The notes below the pieces were generated by a model, which was not told where the DNA came from, made no database searches, and saw only the letters and a program-made list of their open reading frames with translations. Below, piece by piece: positions 41,996 through 50,643 of a stretch of 64,000 nt of DNA (position 1 is its first letter; each line of letters begins with the position of its first letter). Position numbers and translations under genes: made by a program. Source of the stretch: Paenibacillus tianmuensis (lineage in GTDB: Bacteria; Bacillota; Bacilli; Paenibacillales; NBRC-103111); NCBI RefSeq assembly GCF_900100345.1, contig NZ_FMTT01000026.1:17400-81399 (forward strand), given 5' to 3'.

Positions 41996-43051
41996 TTAAG
42001 TCAGCTTGACGGTCCAGTCGGCTTCCTTCAGCCACGTTCCCGATTCGAACGCCCGGCCGCGCAGCGTCACTTTGTCTCGATATACCTGCACATACAATCC
42101 TTGCGCCTTCTCCTTGGCCGCATGTTGGTAGTTTCGGTTCAGCACGCGTCCAAGCGAGGAGTTATGAAAATAATGAAAGCTTTCTTTGACATAATGCTCC
42201 ACCGTGCCTTGAAAATCCTGATGCCGGTGCCCACAGAACACGAACACGTTTTTGTAAGGCTTCAAGATTTCGCGGAATTTTTTCGCCGGAATCAATTGGT
42301 GCGTCCCCCCGTCTTTTCCAGCGGGCGGCAGCGGCTGATGGGTCATGATGAAGACGGGCTTGCCGTCCTTATGCGAAGCCAGACGTTCCTTCAGCCAATC
42401 CAATTGTTCGTCGGAATACCATGCCCCTTCGCCTACCTCGGGCTTCTCCTGCACATAAGCCTCCTGCGACAGCAGGATCAAGTGGTATCCTTTCTCCCAA
42501 GCGTCGTGATACGGCTTCGACAATCCGAAAAACTTCTGGAACCGCTCGCGCGATTGCCAGTCCGTCTTGCCATTGGGCATCGTGTCTTTATTGAAATCCC
42601 CTTTCCGGTCAATCCAAATGTCATAATAATCGTGGTTGCCCATATTGGCGTAAACCGGAGGCAGCTTGTAAGCGGACAACGTTTTTTTCAGCTCTTTGTA
42701 GTCCCTCTCCCGCCCGTAGTCGGTCACGTCGCCCGTCAGTACCAGCGCCTCGACCGGCGGTTTGAACTGCTTCATATCGTCAAGCGCTTGCTTCAAATGC
42801 CGGACCGTACCAGGATCGTCAGGCGACACGTGCAAATCGCTGAGAATCATGAACGAGAACAACGGCACTCCCGGATTCCCCACCGCCGGATCGGGATTCG
42901 GCCCCGGTTCCGTCTTTTGCACCGCGACGCCGTCCGTACCGCCCGTCTGCCGGTCGACCGATTGCTGCAGCAGCTTGATGAGTCCTGCGAGCGCCGCCCC
43001 GATCATGACCAGAAGTCCGAGCATCCAGCGTATAAAAGCGCGTCTGGACAT
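41996..43051 (-). CDS. Exported metallophosphoesterase with Tat-type signal
   Basis: A 351-residue calcineurin-like phosphoesterase. Metal-binding motifs: SDLHV (DxH, about 70), TGDVTD (GDxxD, about 105), MGNHDY (GNHD, about 138), THQPLP and GHRHQD. The N-terminus MSRRAFIRWMLGLLVMIGAA carries S-R-R-x-F-I-R before a hydrophobic stretch, a twin-arginine motif, so the enzyme is probably exported folded with its metals. A Pro/Asp/Gly linker separates the signal from the domain. The substrate is unknown; relatives are YkuE-like lipid/phosphodiesterase proteins. Confidence 0.87.
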   Translation of the reverse strand: MSRRAFIRWMLGLLVMIGAALAGLIKLLQQSVDRQTGGTDGVAVQKTEPGPNPDPAVGNPGVPLFSFMILSDLHVSPDDPGTVRHLKQALDDMKQFKPPVEALVLTGDVTDYGRERDYKELKKTLSAYKLPPVYANMGNHDYYDIWIDRKGDFNKDTMPNGKTDWQSRERFQKFFGLSKPYHDAWEKGYHLILLSQEAYVQEKPEVGEGAWYSDEQLDWLKERLASHKDGKPVFIMTHQPLPPAGKDGGTHQLIPAKKFREILKPYKNVFVFCGHRHQDFQGTVEHYVKESFHYFHNSSLGRVLNRNYQHAAKEKAQGLYVQVYRDKVTLRGRAFESGTWLKEADWTVKLT

Positions 43052-43137
43052 ATAAAGATCCCCCTTGCATTATCCGGCACTGTACACTTCATCATATCAT
43101 ATTTCAAGAGGTGAAAAAAAGACGCAACCTGCGCCAG

Positions 43138-43177
43138 CAAAAAAAGAGCAGCACCCGGCGCAACCGGATCTGCTCTT
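43138..43177 (-). terminator. Terminator of zwf
   Basis: AGAGCAG and CTGCTCT pair on the minus strand (inner CCGG/CCGG), followed by TTTTTT. Confidence 0.88.
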
Positions 43178-43198
43178 TCGGTTTCTTTCGACTAGCCA

Positions 43199-44719
43199 TT
43201 ACATTTGGGTATGTCCCCAAGTGACTTCGCCTTCGTCCTGCCCGTTCACCGGCCACCAGCGGAAGCCGTCTTCGGCAACGAGCTGCTGCCCCTGCTCCGG
43301 TCCCCAAGTGCCTGCCGTGTACAGGTGCAAATCGTCCGTACGCTCGCCCCAGGCGGAGGCGATTTTGTCGACATATTTCCATGCCAGCGCGACCTCGTCC
43401 CAACGGGTGAAGTACGTGGAATCCCCGCGAGCGGCGTCGTAGAGCAGCCGTTCGTACGCTTCCGGCGTGTTCAGCCCGACCTGGCCGCTCTGGCAGAAAT
43501 CCATCGCGACCGGAACGATCGTTCCTTCCGATCCCGGCTGTTTGGCGTTCATTTTGAAGTAAATGCCTTCCATCGGATTGACGCGGAACACGAGCAGGTT
43601 CGGTTCCAGCTTATGCTTGCGCGACAAGTAAACGTTGTTCGGCACGTTCTTGAACTCGACGACCACTTCCGTCGTTTTCACCGGCAATCGTTTTCCCGTC
43701 CGGATATAGAACGGGACGCCGGCCCAGCGGAAGTTGTCCACGAAGACGCGGGCGGCGAAATACGTTTCCGTCGTCGACTCCGGATTGACCTTGTCTTCGT
43801 CACGGTAGCCGCGAATCTGCTCGCCTTTGATATTGCCGACGGTGTACTGTCCGCGCACCGTGTTGGCCCGCACCTCTGACGCTGTCTGGAAGCCGCGCAG
43901 ACTGCGGAATACCTTCACCTTCTCGTCGCGGATATCCTCCGGATGCATCCGGCTCGGAGGCTCCATCGCCATGATGGCCAGCATCTGCAGCATATGGTTT
44001 TGTCCCATATCGCGCAGCGCGCCCGAATGCTCGTAATAGCCGCCGCGTTCTTCCACGCCTACGGTTTCGCTCAGCGTGATTTGAATGTTGGCGATGTACT
44101 TATTGTTCCACAGCGGCTCGAAAAAGGCGTTCGCGAACCGGACGACGTTGATGTTCTGCACCATTTCCTTGCCGAGGTAATGGTCGATGCGGTAAACGTC
44201 CTGCTCTTCGAACACCTTGCGGATTTCGGCGTTCAGCTTCTCTGCGGACGGAAGATCATAGCCGAACGGCTTCTCGATCACAAGCCGGTGCCAGCCGGCC
44301 CCTTCCAACAATCCGCCCGCCTTGAGATTGTGCGACACATTGCCGAACAGCTCCGGCGCCAAGGCCAAGTAAAACAACCGGTTGCCGCCGATGTCGAACT
44401 TGACGTCGAGCCGGTCGGTCAGCTCGCGGAGCTGCCGGAAGCCGTCAACGTTATTAATGTCCAGCGACATGTATTCAAAATGCTCGGCAAACGCATCCCA
44501 TTGCTCGTCCTTCGTCACGTTATAGCGCGCGAATTCTTGAATCGATTCGTAGACGTCGTCGCGGAACTGGTCGTTCGTGCGCGAACGTCGCGCGAGGCCG
44601 ATTACCGCAAATCGGTCGCCCAGCTTGCGCTCACGGTACAGGCTGTAAAACGCCGGGAATAACTTGCGCCGGGCCAAGTCCCCGGTCGCTCCGAAAATCA
44701 AAAACACGGCACTCGTCAT
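43199..44719 (-). CDS. zwf: Glucose-6-phosphate 1-dehydrogenase
   Basis: First enzyme of the oxidative pentose phosphate pathway, making NADPH and 6-phosphogluconolactone. The 506-residue protein has the N-terminal dinucleotide site FGATGDLARRKLFPA, active-site RIDHYLGKEMVQN (His/Lys, about residue 180), EKPFGYDL and the structural SNKYIA-like segment WNNKYIANIQI. Length is typical. The ATG at 44719 starts MTSAVFLIFGATGDLA. No pgl or gnd lies beside it. Divergent from the LSm-like small gene across a 236-bp region with a 20-bp palindrome. Confidence 0.96.
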   Translation of the reverse strand: MTSAVFLIFGATGDLARRKLFPAFYSLYRERKLGDRFAVIGLARRSRTNDQFRDDVYESIQEFARYNVTKDEQWDAFAEHFEYMSLDINNVDGFRQLRELTDRLDVKFDIGGNRLFYLALAPELFGNVSHNLKAGGLLEGAGWHRLVIEKPFGYDLPSAEKLNAEIRKVFEEQDVYRIDHYLGKEMVQNINVVRFANAFFEPLWNNKYIANIQITLSETVGVEERGGYYEHSGALRDMGQNHMLQMLAIMAMEPPSRMHPEDIRDEKVKVFRSLRGFQTASEVRANTVRGQYTVGNIKGEQIRGYRDEDKVNPESTTETYFAARVFVDNFRWAGVPFYIRTGKRLPVKTTEVVVEFKNVPNNVYLSRKHKLEPNLLVFRVNPMEGIYFKMNAKQPGSEGTIVPVAMDFCQSGQVGLNTPEAYERLLYDAARGDSTYFTRWDEVALAWKYVDKIASAWGERTDDLHLYTAGTWGPEQGQQLVAEDGFRWWPVNGQDEGEVTWGHTQM

Positions 44720-44874
44720 GGCTTCAGGTCCTCGTTCTTTCTATAGAGAATAGGAGATAAGGAACGACAATTGTTTCCTGTCCGTTCCCTTTACCCCTTT
44801 AGCATATCGAAAACCGTCGAGAGATTCAATACTCTGTCGCATGCAAGCGCGTTCACGGAAAATAGGCATGCGCA

Positions 44875-44894
44875 TACGGGACATTTGTCCCGTA
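44875..44894. promoter_or_regulatory. Perfect 20-bp palindrome between zwf and the LSm-like gene
   Basis: TACGGGACATTTGTCCCGTA: nine-base arms around TT, 62 bp before the GTG start of the downstream gene. It is followed by a second small repeat, GGCA-N4-TGCC. A repressor site or a leader hairpin are both possible. Confidence 0.45.
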
Positions 44895-44955
44895 CAACCG
44901 GCACAAATGCCGCATAGTCTGAAGTGTAGAAATCAACTTCGGAGGTGACCCTCGC

Positions 44956-45321
44956 GTGAGACCGATTTATCCGATTAACGAAGAACAATGCAGGCCGTAT
45001 TACGGCCAACCGGTTTTCATTATATTGAAAGACGATACGGAGCTTGTCGGCACGCTCAGCCGGTTGGACAATGGAAAGATCTATTTAAACGAGACGGCGG
45101 CCGGCATTCAATCGAATGCAAACGCACCCGCCAAAAGTAAACAGACCAGAGCAAAGAGCAGCAGTCTGGGAAAAGCCCGCGCCCAAACGAAAAAATCCGA
45201 CAAGCCGAGAACAACCGCCGCGAACGAAGCGTTCCCCACGCCTTATCCGGATTCCGGGCTGTTCGGCGCCCCCTTTGCATTGGACATCGCCAGTATCGGG
45301 GCCTTGATCGTGCCCAGCTAA
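44956..45321 (+). CDS. Hypothetical small protein with LSm-like N-terminal segment
   Basis: A 121-residue protein from GTG 44956 with a perfect GGAGGTGA site. The first ~50 residues (GQPVFIILKDDTELVGTLSRLDNGKIYLN) have the hydrophobic/turn pattern of an SH3- or LSm-like small barrel (V-x-L-x-D-x-x-x-x-G-x-L). A basic Ser/Lys/Ala linker follows, and then a hydrophobic C-terminus. Similar proteins occur in Paenibacillus, without known role. Divergent from zwf. Confidence 0.65.
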   Translation: MRPIYPINEEQCRPYYGQPVFIILKDDTELVGTLSRLDNGKIYLNETAAGIQSNANAPAKSKQTRAKSSSLGKARAQTKKSDKPRTTAANEAFPTPYPDSGLFGAPFALDIASIGALIVPS

Positions 45322-45357
45322 CGCGGTCGAACAACGGCCCGCCTGCGCAGCGCAATA

Positions 45358-45400
45358 GCACCAAGGCTTTCGCCGCCATCGCGCGGGAGAGCCTTGGTGC
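45358..45400. terminator. Hairpin between convergent genes
   Basis: GCACCAAGGCT and AGCCTTGGTGC form a perfect 11-bp stem with a 21-nt loop between the LSm-like gene and the acetyltransferase. No T run on either side, so intrinsic termination is uncertain. Confidence 0.5.
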
Positions 45401-45421
45401 CGGTGTCGGCAGCATCTGTGG

Positions 45422-45868
45422 CTAGCCCAGCCGCTTCATCATCATATAGCAGCGAAGCCTGGCGTCATAGTGAACCGTATCGTAGCCTTTCCGTACATAA
45501 AAAGTCTGTGCTTGCGTATTCGCCTCGTCTACCCATAGAACCACTTCGCGGCATCCCCGTTCCCCCGCCGTACGCTCCGCCCGACGCATCAAGCGCGCGC
45601 CGATACCGCGGCTCTGAAACTTCGGATTCACCGCCAGCATATCGACAGACAGTCGCTTATCCCGATCCACGCGCAGCGCAATAAATCCGACCGGCAAGCG
45701 TCCGGCCGCGGTATCGACGTAAGTGACACAGGATTTGAGCCGTTTGAGAATATCCGTACGGCTCACGCGAAGATCGGGTACCGTCTGACGCGCAAAGGGA
45801 AGGAGCAGCTTTTCCACCAATCCGTATAAAATGCCGTCGTCCTGCTTGGGAATGCGTTTGCGGAGCAT
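45422..45868 (-). CDS. GNAT-family N-acetyltransferase
   Basis: The 148-residue protein has the GNAT acetyl-CoA site NPKFQSRGIGARLM (Q/R-x-x-G-x-G/A) preceded by strand VDMLAV and followed by helix RRAERTAG and VVLWVDEANTQAQTFYVRKGY, the usual motif B tyrosine. The substrate is unknown. ATG 45868 is chosen with AAAGGCGG nine bases upstream; ATG 45892 has no ribosome site. Monocistronic. Confidence 0.85.
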   Translation of the reverse strand: MLRKRIPKQDDGILYGLVEKLLLPFARQTVPDLRVSRTDILKRLKSCVTYVDTAAGRLPVGFIALRVDRDKRLSVDMLAVNPKFQSRGIGARLMRRAERTAGERGCREVVLWVDEANTQAQTFYVRKGYDTVHYDARLRCYMMMKRLG

Positions 45869-45974
45869 GGCTAAAACCGCCTTTCTGCGCATAAAGTTTA
45901 AGTACTTTATCGTATGATAGGCGGTGGCGGAACGTTAAGAAGAAATGAGTACGAGGCGAAAAAAAACAGGCCGG

Positions 45975-46064
45975 TTACTTTTTGTATTTTTTGCCGACAA
46001 ACATCATAAACAGCACGCTGACAAGCAAAACGGCAGCGATGACGATCCATTGAACCCAATTCAT
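45975..46064 (-). CDS. Membrane microprotein (29 aa)
   Basis: ATG 46064 gives MNWVQWIVIAAVLLVSVLFM followed by MFVGKKYKK: one transmembrane helix with a basic C-terminal end. AAAGGAG lies 13 bases upstream, a little far. The frame extends without stops upstream but is then not protein-like. Size and layout resemble small membrane regulators common in Bacilli; function unknown. Confidence 0.45.
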   Translation of the reverse strand: MNWVQWIVIAAVLLVSVLFMMFVGKKYKK

Positions 46065-46214
46065 GTGCTGACGCGAGCTCCTTTTACAGGTTTTGGTTGA
46101 TAAATCATCATACTTCATCCTTTTGCAGCCTGTCAAGCGCGATCCGTTTACGGAAGGAATGTCTTCCGCTATAATGTAAAGAAAAACGTTCCATTGACAG
46201 TGAGGTGATCGGGC

Positions 46215-46910
46215 ATGATCGCTCCAATTCAGAGCGTGATTCGTTCGTATCGAATTCATAAGCAGTGGTTTGCCTTGGAAGACCAGCGCAGAAGACAAGA
46301 AGACGTAGCAGGCACACGTTACCGCGGACGACCGCAGAAAGGAACGGGACAACCCTCCTATGCGTTCGACCGCTTTGCGGAACGGGCGGCGGGGGATGCC
46401 AGAACCATCGTCACGGCAGCAGGCGCCTTGAAACAAACGGCGGAGAACGCCAGGGCCGCCCTGCAAAGCAACGGCGCATCGCTCCGGCTGGTGGAGGGAC
46501 TTGTCGACGGCTACAACGAACTGGCGAACGCCTTGTCCGAAGCCGGCGTCCTTCTGCGGCCCGCATGGAGAAAACAGGGGATCGGCGCCCCTGCCGAGGA
46601 AGAGCTTGACCAGTTAGGCGTGGTCCCGCAGGCCGACGGCACCTTAAGCTTGGATGAGCATAAGCTGCAGACGCAGCTCGACAGCGGGGAAAAGCATGCG
46701 AATGCCGTGCTTCAGGGCATCGACGGTTGGATATCGCGCCTGACGCAGGCGGCTGCCGCCCTGCATGCCATTCCTCCGGCGGACCTGCTGGAGCGGCGCG
46801 CTACGGAAGCCCGCACCTTCGGCCATTACACCGCACTGCCGGGCAAAAGGCCGCACAGCTATTGGCCTGTTCCCCCGCTCACGGGCATTCTTATGAATGC
46901 TCGCTATTAA
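46215..46910 (+). CDS. Protein with a FliD C-terminal-like segment, no filament-cap N-terminus
   Basis: The 231-residue product starts with a basic helix (MIAPIQSVIRSYRIHKQW) and a polar linker. From about residue 78 it reads ENARAALQSNGASLRLVEGLVDGYNELANAL ... LGVVPQADGTLSLDEHKLQTQLD (about 78-155), which has the pattern of the coiled C-terminal domain of the flagellar cap protein FliD (DGTLSLDE-x-K-L). The rest is unique. It is far from any flagellar operon. ATG 46215 follows GAGGTGATC. It may be a secretion-system-derived paralogue or an unrelated coiled protein; function unknown. Confidence 0.6.
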   Translation: MIAPIQSVIRSYRIHKQWFALEDQRRRQEDVAGTRYRGRPQKGTGQPSYAFDRFAERAAGDARTIVTAAGALKQTAENARAALQSNGASLRLVEGLVDGYNELANALSEAGVLLRPAWRKQGIGAPAEEELDQLGVVPQADGTLSLDEHKLQTQLDSGEKHANAVLQGIDGWISRLTQAAAALHAIPPADLLERRATEARTFGHYTALPGKRPHSYWPVPPLTGILMNARY

Positions 46911-46927
46911 GAAGATTCATTCGCGCA

Positions 46928-47209
46928 TCAAGAAGGCTGGCGCCCGCTTCGCACCGACAATGCGTGCCGGATGGCGGCAGCCTTCACTTTTTCCTTGCGC
47001 TCGTGCTCCGGCAGAGCAAAGAAACCGTCCAGCTTGTATAAGGCGAGCAGCGCTTCCTCGGCCGAGCGGCGCGCTCCCACCTCCTGCTGCAATAAATAAA
47101 AAGCGACCTGGTAGCAATACACTTCGTACCGCTTCAACAGCTCCGTTTTTTCCCCGAACGTTAATGGAACGCTAGTCTCATTCCGGTTTTCAACAGCTAA
47201 TCCGTTCAT
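46928..47209 (-). CDS. Hypothetical small helical protein (93 aa)
   Basis: The 93-residue product (MNGLAVENRNETSVPLTFGE...) is helical, with YCYQVAFYLLQQEVGARRSAEEALLALYKL reading like sigma-70 region 2.1/2.2 (residues about 31-60), but there is no region 4. Start ATG 47209 is preceded by AGGAGATGAG. Convergent with the FliD-like gene (17 bp apart). I cannot assign a function. Confidence 0.6.
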   Translation of the reverse strand: MNGLAVENRNETSVPLTFGEKTELLKRYEVYCYQVAFYLLQQEVGARRSAEEALLALYKLDGFFALPEHERKEKVKAAAIRHALSVRSGRQPS

Positions 47210-47365
47210 CCGGCTCTCATCTCCTCTCCTTGATGTCTACGATCCGTTGTATATATTTTACTATTCCTATGATCCGACAAACGGAACGGATTCCTCGACT
47301 TCGAACATTTACATCTATATAGACGAAGGAAACGTGTCAAAACTCACATTTATTAAGAAAACTTT

Positions 47366-47421
47366 AAAAAAGCTCTCAAGAAGGAAATCCCGAATTCTTC
47401 AGGTCCTCTTGAGAGCTTTTT
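47366..47421 (-). terminator. Terminator of the lia/psp operon
   Basis: AAAAAGCTCTCAAGA and TCTTGAGAGCTTTTT form a perfect 15-bp stem with T/A runs on both sides, 10 bp after the liaR stop. Confidence 0.92.
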
Positions 47422-47431
47422 ACCCCTTACA

Positions 47432-48079
47432 CTACTCGACCAAACCGTTCTTATACGCATAAATGGCGGCTTGCGTGCGGTCCTCCACCCCAAGCTTCGC
47501 CAAAATGTTGGTGACGTGAAACTTGACCGTTTTGACCCCGATGAACAGCTCATCGGCTACGTCCTGATTCGATTTGCCCGCGGCAATGAGCCGGAGCACC
47601 TCCATCTCGCGTTCGGTCAATTCTTCATGCGGCTGAGCAGCCGGCCTCGGCCCGCGGAAGCGATTCATCAGCTTGGAAGCAACTTGGGATTCCAGCACCG
47701 ACTGGCCTTTGAAGGCCGAGCGGATCGCTTGGGCAATTTCGGCGGCACGCGACGTTTTAAGCAAGTAGCTGAACGCTCCCGCTTCGATCACTGGGTAAAT
47801 TTTCTCGTCGTCAATAAAGCTCGTCAGCACGATTACTTTGCATTCCGGATGCTGCTGCAGCAGACGCCGTGTCGTCTCGATGCCGTCCATGCCCTCCATG
47901 ACCAAATCCATCAGCACGACGTCCGGCTTGTATTCCAATGCCAGCCGGATGCCTTCCTGTCCTCCGCTCGCTTCGCCGACCACCTCGATACCGTCCTCCG
48001 TGCTTAGCACGGCGGCAAGACCGATGCGAACCATTTCATGATCGTCGACCAGCAGCACTTTAATCGTCGTCTCTTCCAA
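47432..48079 (-). CDS. liaR: Response regulator LiaR (NarL/LuxR type)
   Basis: The 215-residue regulator answers cell-envelope stress signalled by LiaS. Receiver residues are DD (12-13), phospho-acceptor Asp58 ([13 protein letters not shown]), and the Lys near LLKTS. The LuxR-type HTH is at the C-terminus ([45 protein letters not shown], residues about 150-195). Start is TTG 48079, inside the end of liaS, with AAGGAGG eight bases upstream. It is the last gene of a seven-gene operon; the 18-bp palindrome upstream of that operon is a candidate binding site. Confidence 0.92.
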   Translation of the reverse strand: MEETTIKVLLVDDHEMVRIGLAAVLSTEDGIEVVGEASGGQEGIRLALEYKPDVVLMDLVMEGMDGIETTRRLLQQHPECKVIVLTSFIDDEKIYPVIEAGAFSYLLKTSRAAEIAQAIRSAFKGQSVLESQVASKLMNRFRGPRPAAQPHEELTEREMEVLRLIAAGKSNQDVADELFIGVKTVKFHVTNILAKLGVEDRTQAAIYAYKNGLVE

Positions 48080-49136
48080 TCTCAAGTCCTCCTTCCGCCA
48101 TAATCGGAATGCGAATCTCAATGCGCGTTCCTTTGCCAGGCGCCGTGATTAAGTTGAGCGAGCCGCCGATTTCGTTTACCCGCTCCCGCATCGTCACCAG
48201 CCCGTACGAAGCCTGCTTTTTCATATCCAGCTCGAAGCCGACGCCGTTATCCCGAATGAGTAGCCGAACCGCGTCGCTTGACGGCTGGGTCAGCTTCACC
48301 TCCAGCTTGGTCGCTTTGGAGTGCCGGAGCGCATTGGACAACGCCTCCTGCACAATACGGAACAGGTGATCCTCAATCCCGCTCGGCAGCTTGATGTCTT
48401 CGATCAGCTCGCTATCGATCTGCATCGGCACTTTCGAAGACAGCTCCTGCACCAGCTCGATCAAGCCTTCGGCCAGACGCTTGCCTTCCAGATGCACGGG
48501 ACGCAGGTGAAGCAGCAAAGCGCGCATCTCCGACTGCGCTACCGAGGCCATTTCCTCAATGAGGAAAATTTGCCGCTGCGCTTTCTCGAAATCTTTGTCT
48601 AACGTCCTGCCGACGGCCGTCGCCGTCATTGAGATCGCAAAGAGCTGCTGGCTCACGGCGTCGTGCAGTTCCCTTGCCAGCCGCTGCCGTTCTTCCACGA
48701 TGGCCGAATATTTCGCTTTTTGCGCCAGTTGGGCATTGTTGCTGGACAGGCGCTGCAGCGAGGAAACTTGCTCTTCCCATTTTTTCGTGATCGCATTCAA
48801 CTGATCGCCGAGCCGGCCGATCTCATCCTCGCCGAGCGGCGGTACCGAACGGCTCAGGTTACCCTTCTCCAGCGAGAGCATCACTTCGCGCAGCGTCTCC
48901 AGCCGGTGCTTCATCCGGCTGCTATACCATAGGCCGTACGAGCCTCCGACCGCTGCAACGATTGCAATCAGCGTCAGGCTCATGAACACGCCATCCTGCC
49001 ACGTTTCGAAAGCGTTCAAGTAGCCGTTCGACTGCAGGAAATAGACGATCACGGCAAACAAAACAAGGCTGAGCCCGATCGACTCCGCCATGCTTCGCCA
49101 TATCATGTTGGTTAACCGCTTGTCATGTCCGTCCAT
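48060..49136 (-). CDS. liaS: Sensor histidine kinase LiaS
   Basis: A 358-residue HisKA_3-type kinase of the intramembrane-sensing group. Two transmembrane helices with a very short external loop (about residues 17-37 and 48-70) are followed by HAMP ([19 protein letters not shown]), the phospho-acceptor box [19 protein letters not shown], and ATPase motifs [10 protein letters not shown] and [12 protein letters not shown] 49136 has GGAGG upstream. LiaS detects lipid II-cycle antibiotics under LiaF control in Bacillus. It overlaps liaR by 20 bp and follows liaF by 19 bp. Confidence 0.92.
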   Translation of the reverse strand: MDGHDKRLTNMIWRSMAESIGLSLVLFAVIVYFLQSNGYLNAFETWQDGVFMSLTLIAIVAAVGGSYGLWYSSRMKHRLETLREVMLSLEKGNLSRSVPPLGEDEIGRLGDQLNAITKKWEEQVSSLQRLSSNNAQLAQKAKYSAIVEERQRLARELHDAVSQQLFAISMTATAVGRTLDKDFEKAQRQIFLIEEMASVAQSEMRALLLHLRPVHLEGKRLAEGLIELVQELSSKVPMQIDSELIEDIKLPSGIEDHLFRIVQEALSNALRHSKATKLEVKLTQPSSDAVRLLIRDNGVGFELDMKKQASYGLVTMRERVNEIGGSLNLITAPGKGTRIEIRIPIMAEGGLEIGRDDD

Positions 49137-49155
49137 TCCCGCCGTCCTCCGTGCA

Positions 49156-49806
49156 TCAAACGATTTTAATATCAATATCGGCTACGATATACGAAATCTC
49201 CAGCTTTACCTGACGGTCCGCTGTCCAGTAATTGGGCGACTGCCACACCATCTTGTTCAGCACGCCGGCTTCTTTGTCATACCCGATGCTCGTTTGCCCG
49301 AACAAGACGGAAGCCGTAACGGTAAGACCTACATCCTCCGGAACGATCAGATCGATATCGGCGATGACCCCCTGCAAAATAATCGTCGTCTCCTTCTGCT
49401 CATGGATCGCGTAGGTCAAATCCATCTGCAGCTCTCCCAGCACGTTCCAGATCGACATGTTGCGCAGAACCCAAGGCTCCCGTCCCCACCGGATGCTGTC
49501 GATGACGCTTTGCTTGCGGTAATGTTGCTCGCTGCGGTGAATTTTACGCGATTTATTGTAGAAGAAGCCGAGCGAAATAAGGATAATGGCCAAGATCAGC
49601 GTAAAATTTCCCCCTGCGAGCATCAGCAGGCCGATAACCATCATGATGTAGCCTTTGCGCGCGGCGCCCGAACGAACCTTATACACTCCCAGCAAAAGCA
49701 AAAAGAGGGCAAGCACGGTGAAAAATCCGAGATGATTGTCCGCCAGAAGGAAAAGCCCTGCGCCGATCAAGACCAGCGCGATGTTGCGGTTTCGTTTGCG
49801 GTTCAT
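49156..49806 (-). CDS. liaF: LiaF-type negative regulator of the envelope stress system
   Basis: The 216-residue membrane protein has four predicted helices in its first ~95 residues (IALVLIGAGLFLLAD, LALFLLLLGVYKV and two more). A C-terminal beta-rich domain of the LiaF/YvqF type follows: VLGELQMDLTYAIHEQKETTIILQGVIADIDLIVPEDVGLTV, residues about 120-160. In Bacillus, LiaF holds LiaS inactive without stress. ATG 49806 (MNRKRNRN) follows AAGGGGG. A 136-bp gap with a perfect hairpin separates it from the upstream pspA gene. Confidence 0.92.
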   Translation of the reverse strand: MNRKRNRNIALVLIGAGLFLLADNHLGFFTVLALFLLLLGVYKVRSGAARKGYIMMVIGLLMLAGGNFTLILAIILISLGFFYNKSRKIHRSEQHYRKQSVIDSIRWGREPWVLRNMSIWNVLGELQMDLTYAIHEQKETTIILQGVIADIDLIVPEDVGLTVTASVLFGQTSIGYDKEAGVLNKMVWQSPNYWTADRQVKLEISYIVADIDIKIV

Positions 49807-49843
49807 CCGTGTCGCCCCCTTTTCCGGTAAATTCTTGATGACC

Positions 49844-49889
49844 GGCAAAAGCCATAGCGCCTTACAGAAGGACGTCCATGGCTTTTGCC
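49844..49889 (-). other. Intra-operon hairpin between pspA and liaF
   Basis: GGCAAAAGCCAT and ATGGCTTTTGCC form a perfect 12-bp stem with a 22-nt loop. No T run follows on the minus strand, so it may be an RNA-processing or stability element that sets different levels of the upstream effector genes and the downstream liaFSR genes. Confidence 0.55.
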
Positions 49890-49942
49890 TTACATAGCAT
49901 ATCACAAGTGCAGCTTTTGCTCCAACAGCTTTTTCGTGAAGA

Positions 49943-50641
49943 TTATTTCCCCTGCTCGCTGGACATTTTTTCTTTCAGAAGCTGCAGCTGATCGTCGATT
50001 TTTTGCTGCTTCGCCGGGTCGACCGACACGGCGCTGCTGTACACCGAACCGGCATAGCCGCCACCCACGTAAGGCTTGCGCGCGATTTCCGCTTCGACTT
50101 CCAGCGACATGATCTTCTCTTCCATGCGGCGGAAGCCTTTTACGGCATTGCCACCATCGATCACGTTGGTTGCCGTCACTTCGGCCATTTGCTTTTTCGC
50201 CTTTGCCAATTGAGCGCGGGAGATCAGCTCGCTGCGTTTGTTGCGCATTTGGTAGAACGCATCTTTCATTTCATGCAGCTGCTGAACCAGCTCGGCCGCT
50301 TGCGCCTTGGCCTGCTCGTGCATTTCCGTGTACTCGGAGATCTTGCCCTCGTAGTACAGCTTTTGCTCCAAAGCTTGGCGCGCCGTTGCTTCCTGATCGT
50401 TCTTCAGCGCTTCCTTCGCTTGTCCTTCGTACTGCGCCGTCAGACGAACCGCTTCTTCCAGACGCTCCTTCAGCTTGCGCTCACTGGCGATTTGACGGGC
50501 AACCGTCACTTCGGCTTGCGCGATTTCTTCTTCCATGTCGCGCAAATATTGATTCAGCATGATGATCGGATCTTCAACCTTGTCAAGCAGCTCATGCAGC
50601 GAAGCCTTCGTCATGTCTTTAATTCTGGAAAATACGCCCAT
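49943..50641 (-). CDS. PspA/IM30-family membrane-stress protein (LiaH-like), copy 2
   Basis: A 232-residue, almost wholly alpha-helical coiled-coil protein beginning [21 protein letters not shown] and continuing [19 protein letters not shown], the classic PspA/LiaH start. It forms large membrane-protective rings in E. coli and Bacillus. ATG 50641 follows AAAGGAG and lies 2 bp after the pspC stop. A second, divergent paralogue is two genes upstream in the same operon. Confidence 0.92.
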   Translation of the reverse strand: MGVFSRIKDMTKASLHELLDKVEDPIIMLNQYLRDMEEEIAQAEVTVARQIASERKLKERLEEAVRLTAQYEGQAKEALKNDQEATARQALEQKLYYEGKISEYTEMHEQAKAQAAELVQQLHEMKDAFYQMRNKRSELISRAQLAKAKKQMAEVTATNVIDGGNAVKGFRRMEEKIMSLEVEAEIARKPYVGGGYAGSVYSSAVSVDPAKQQKIDDQLQLLKEKMSSEQGK

Positions 50642-50643
50642 TA

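Noticed and set aside
45975..46466. 163-residue minus-strand frame covering the microprotein
   Set aside because: Only the last 29 residues look like protein; the upstream part crosses the divergent promoter region and has no ribosome site.
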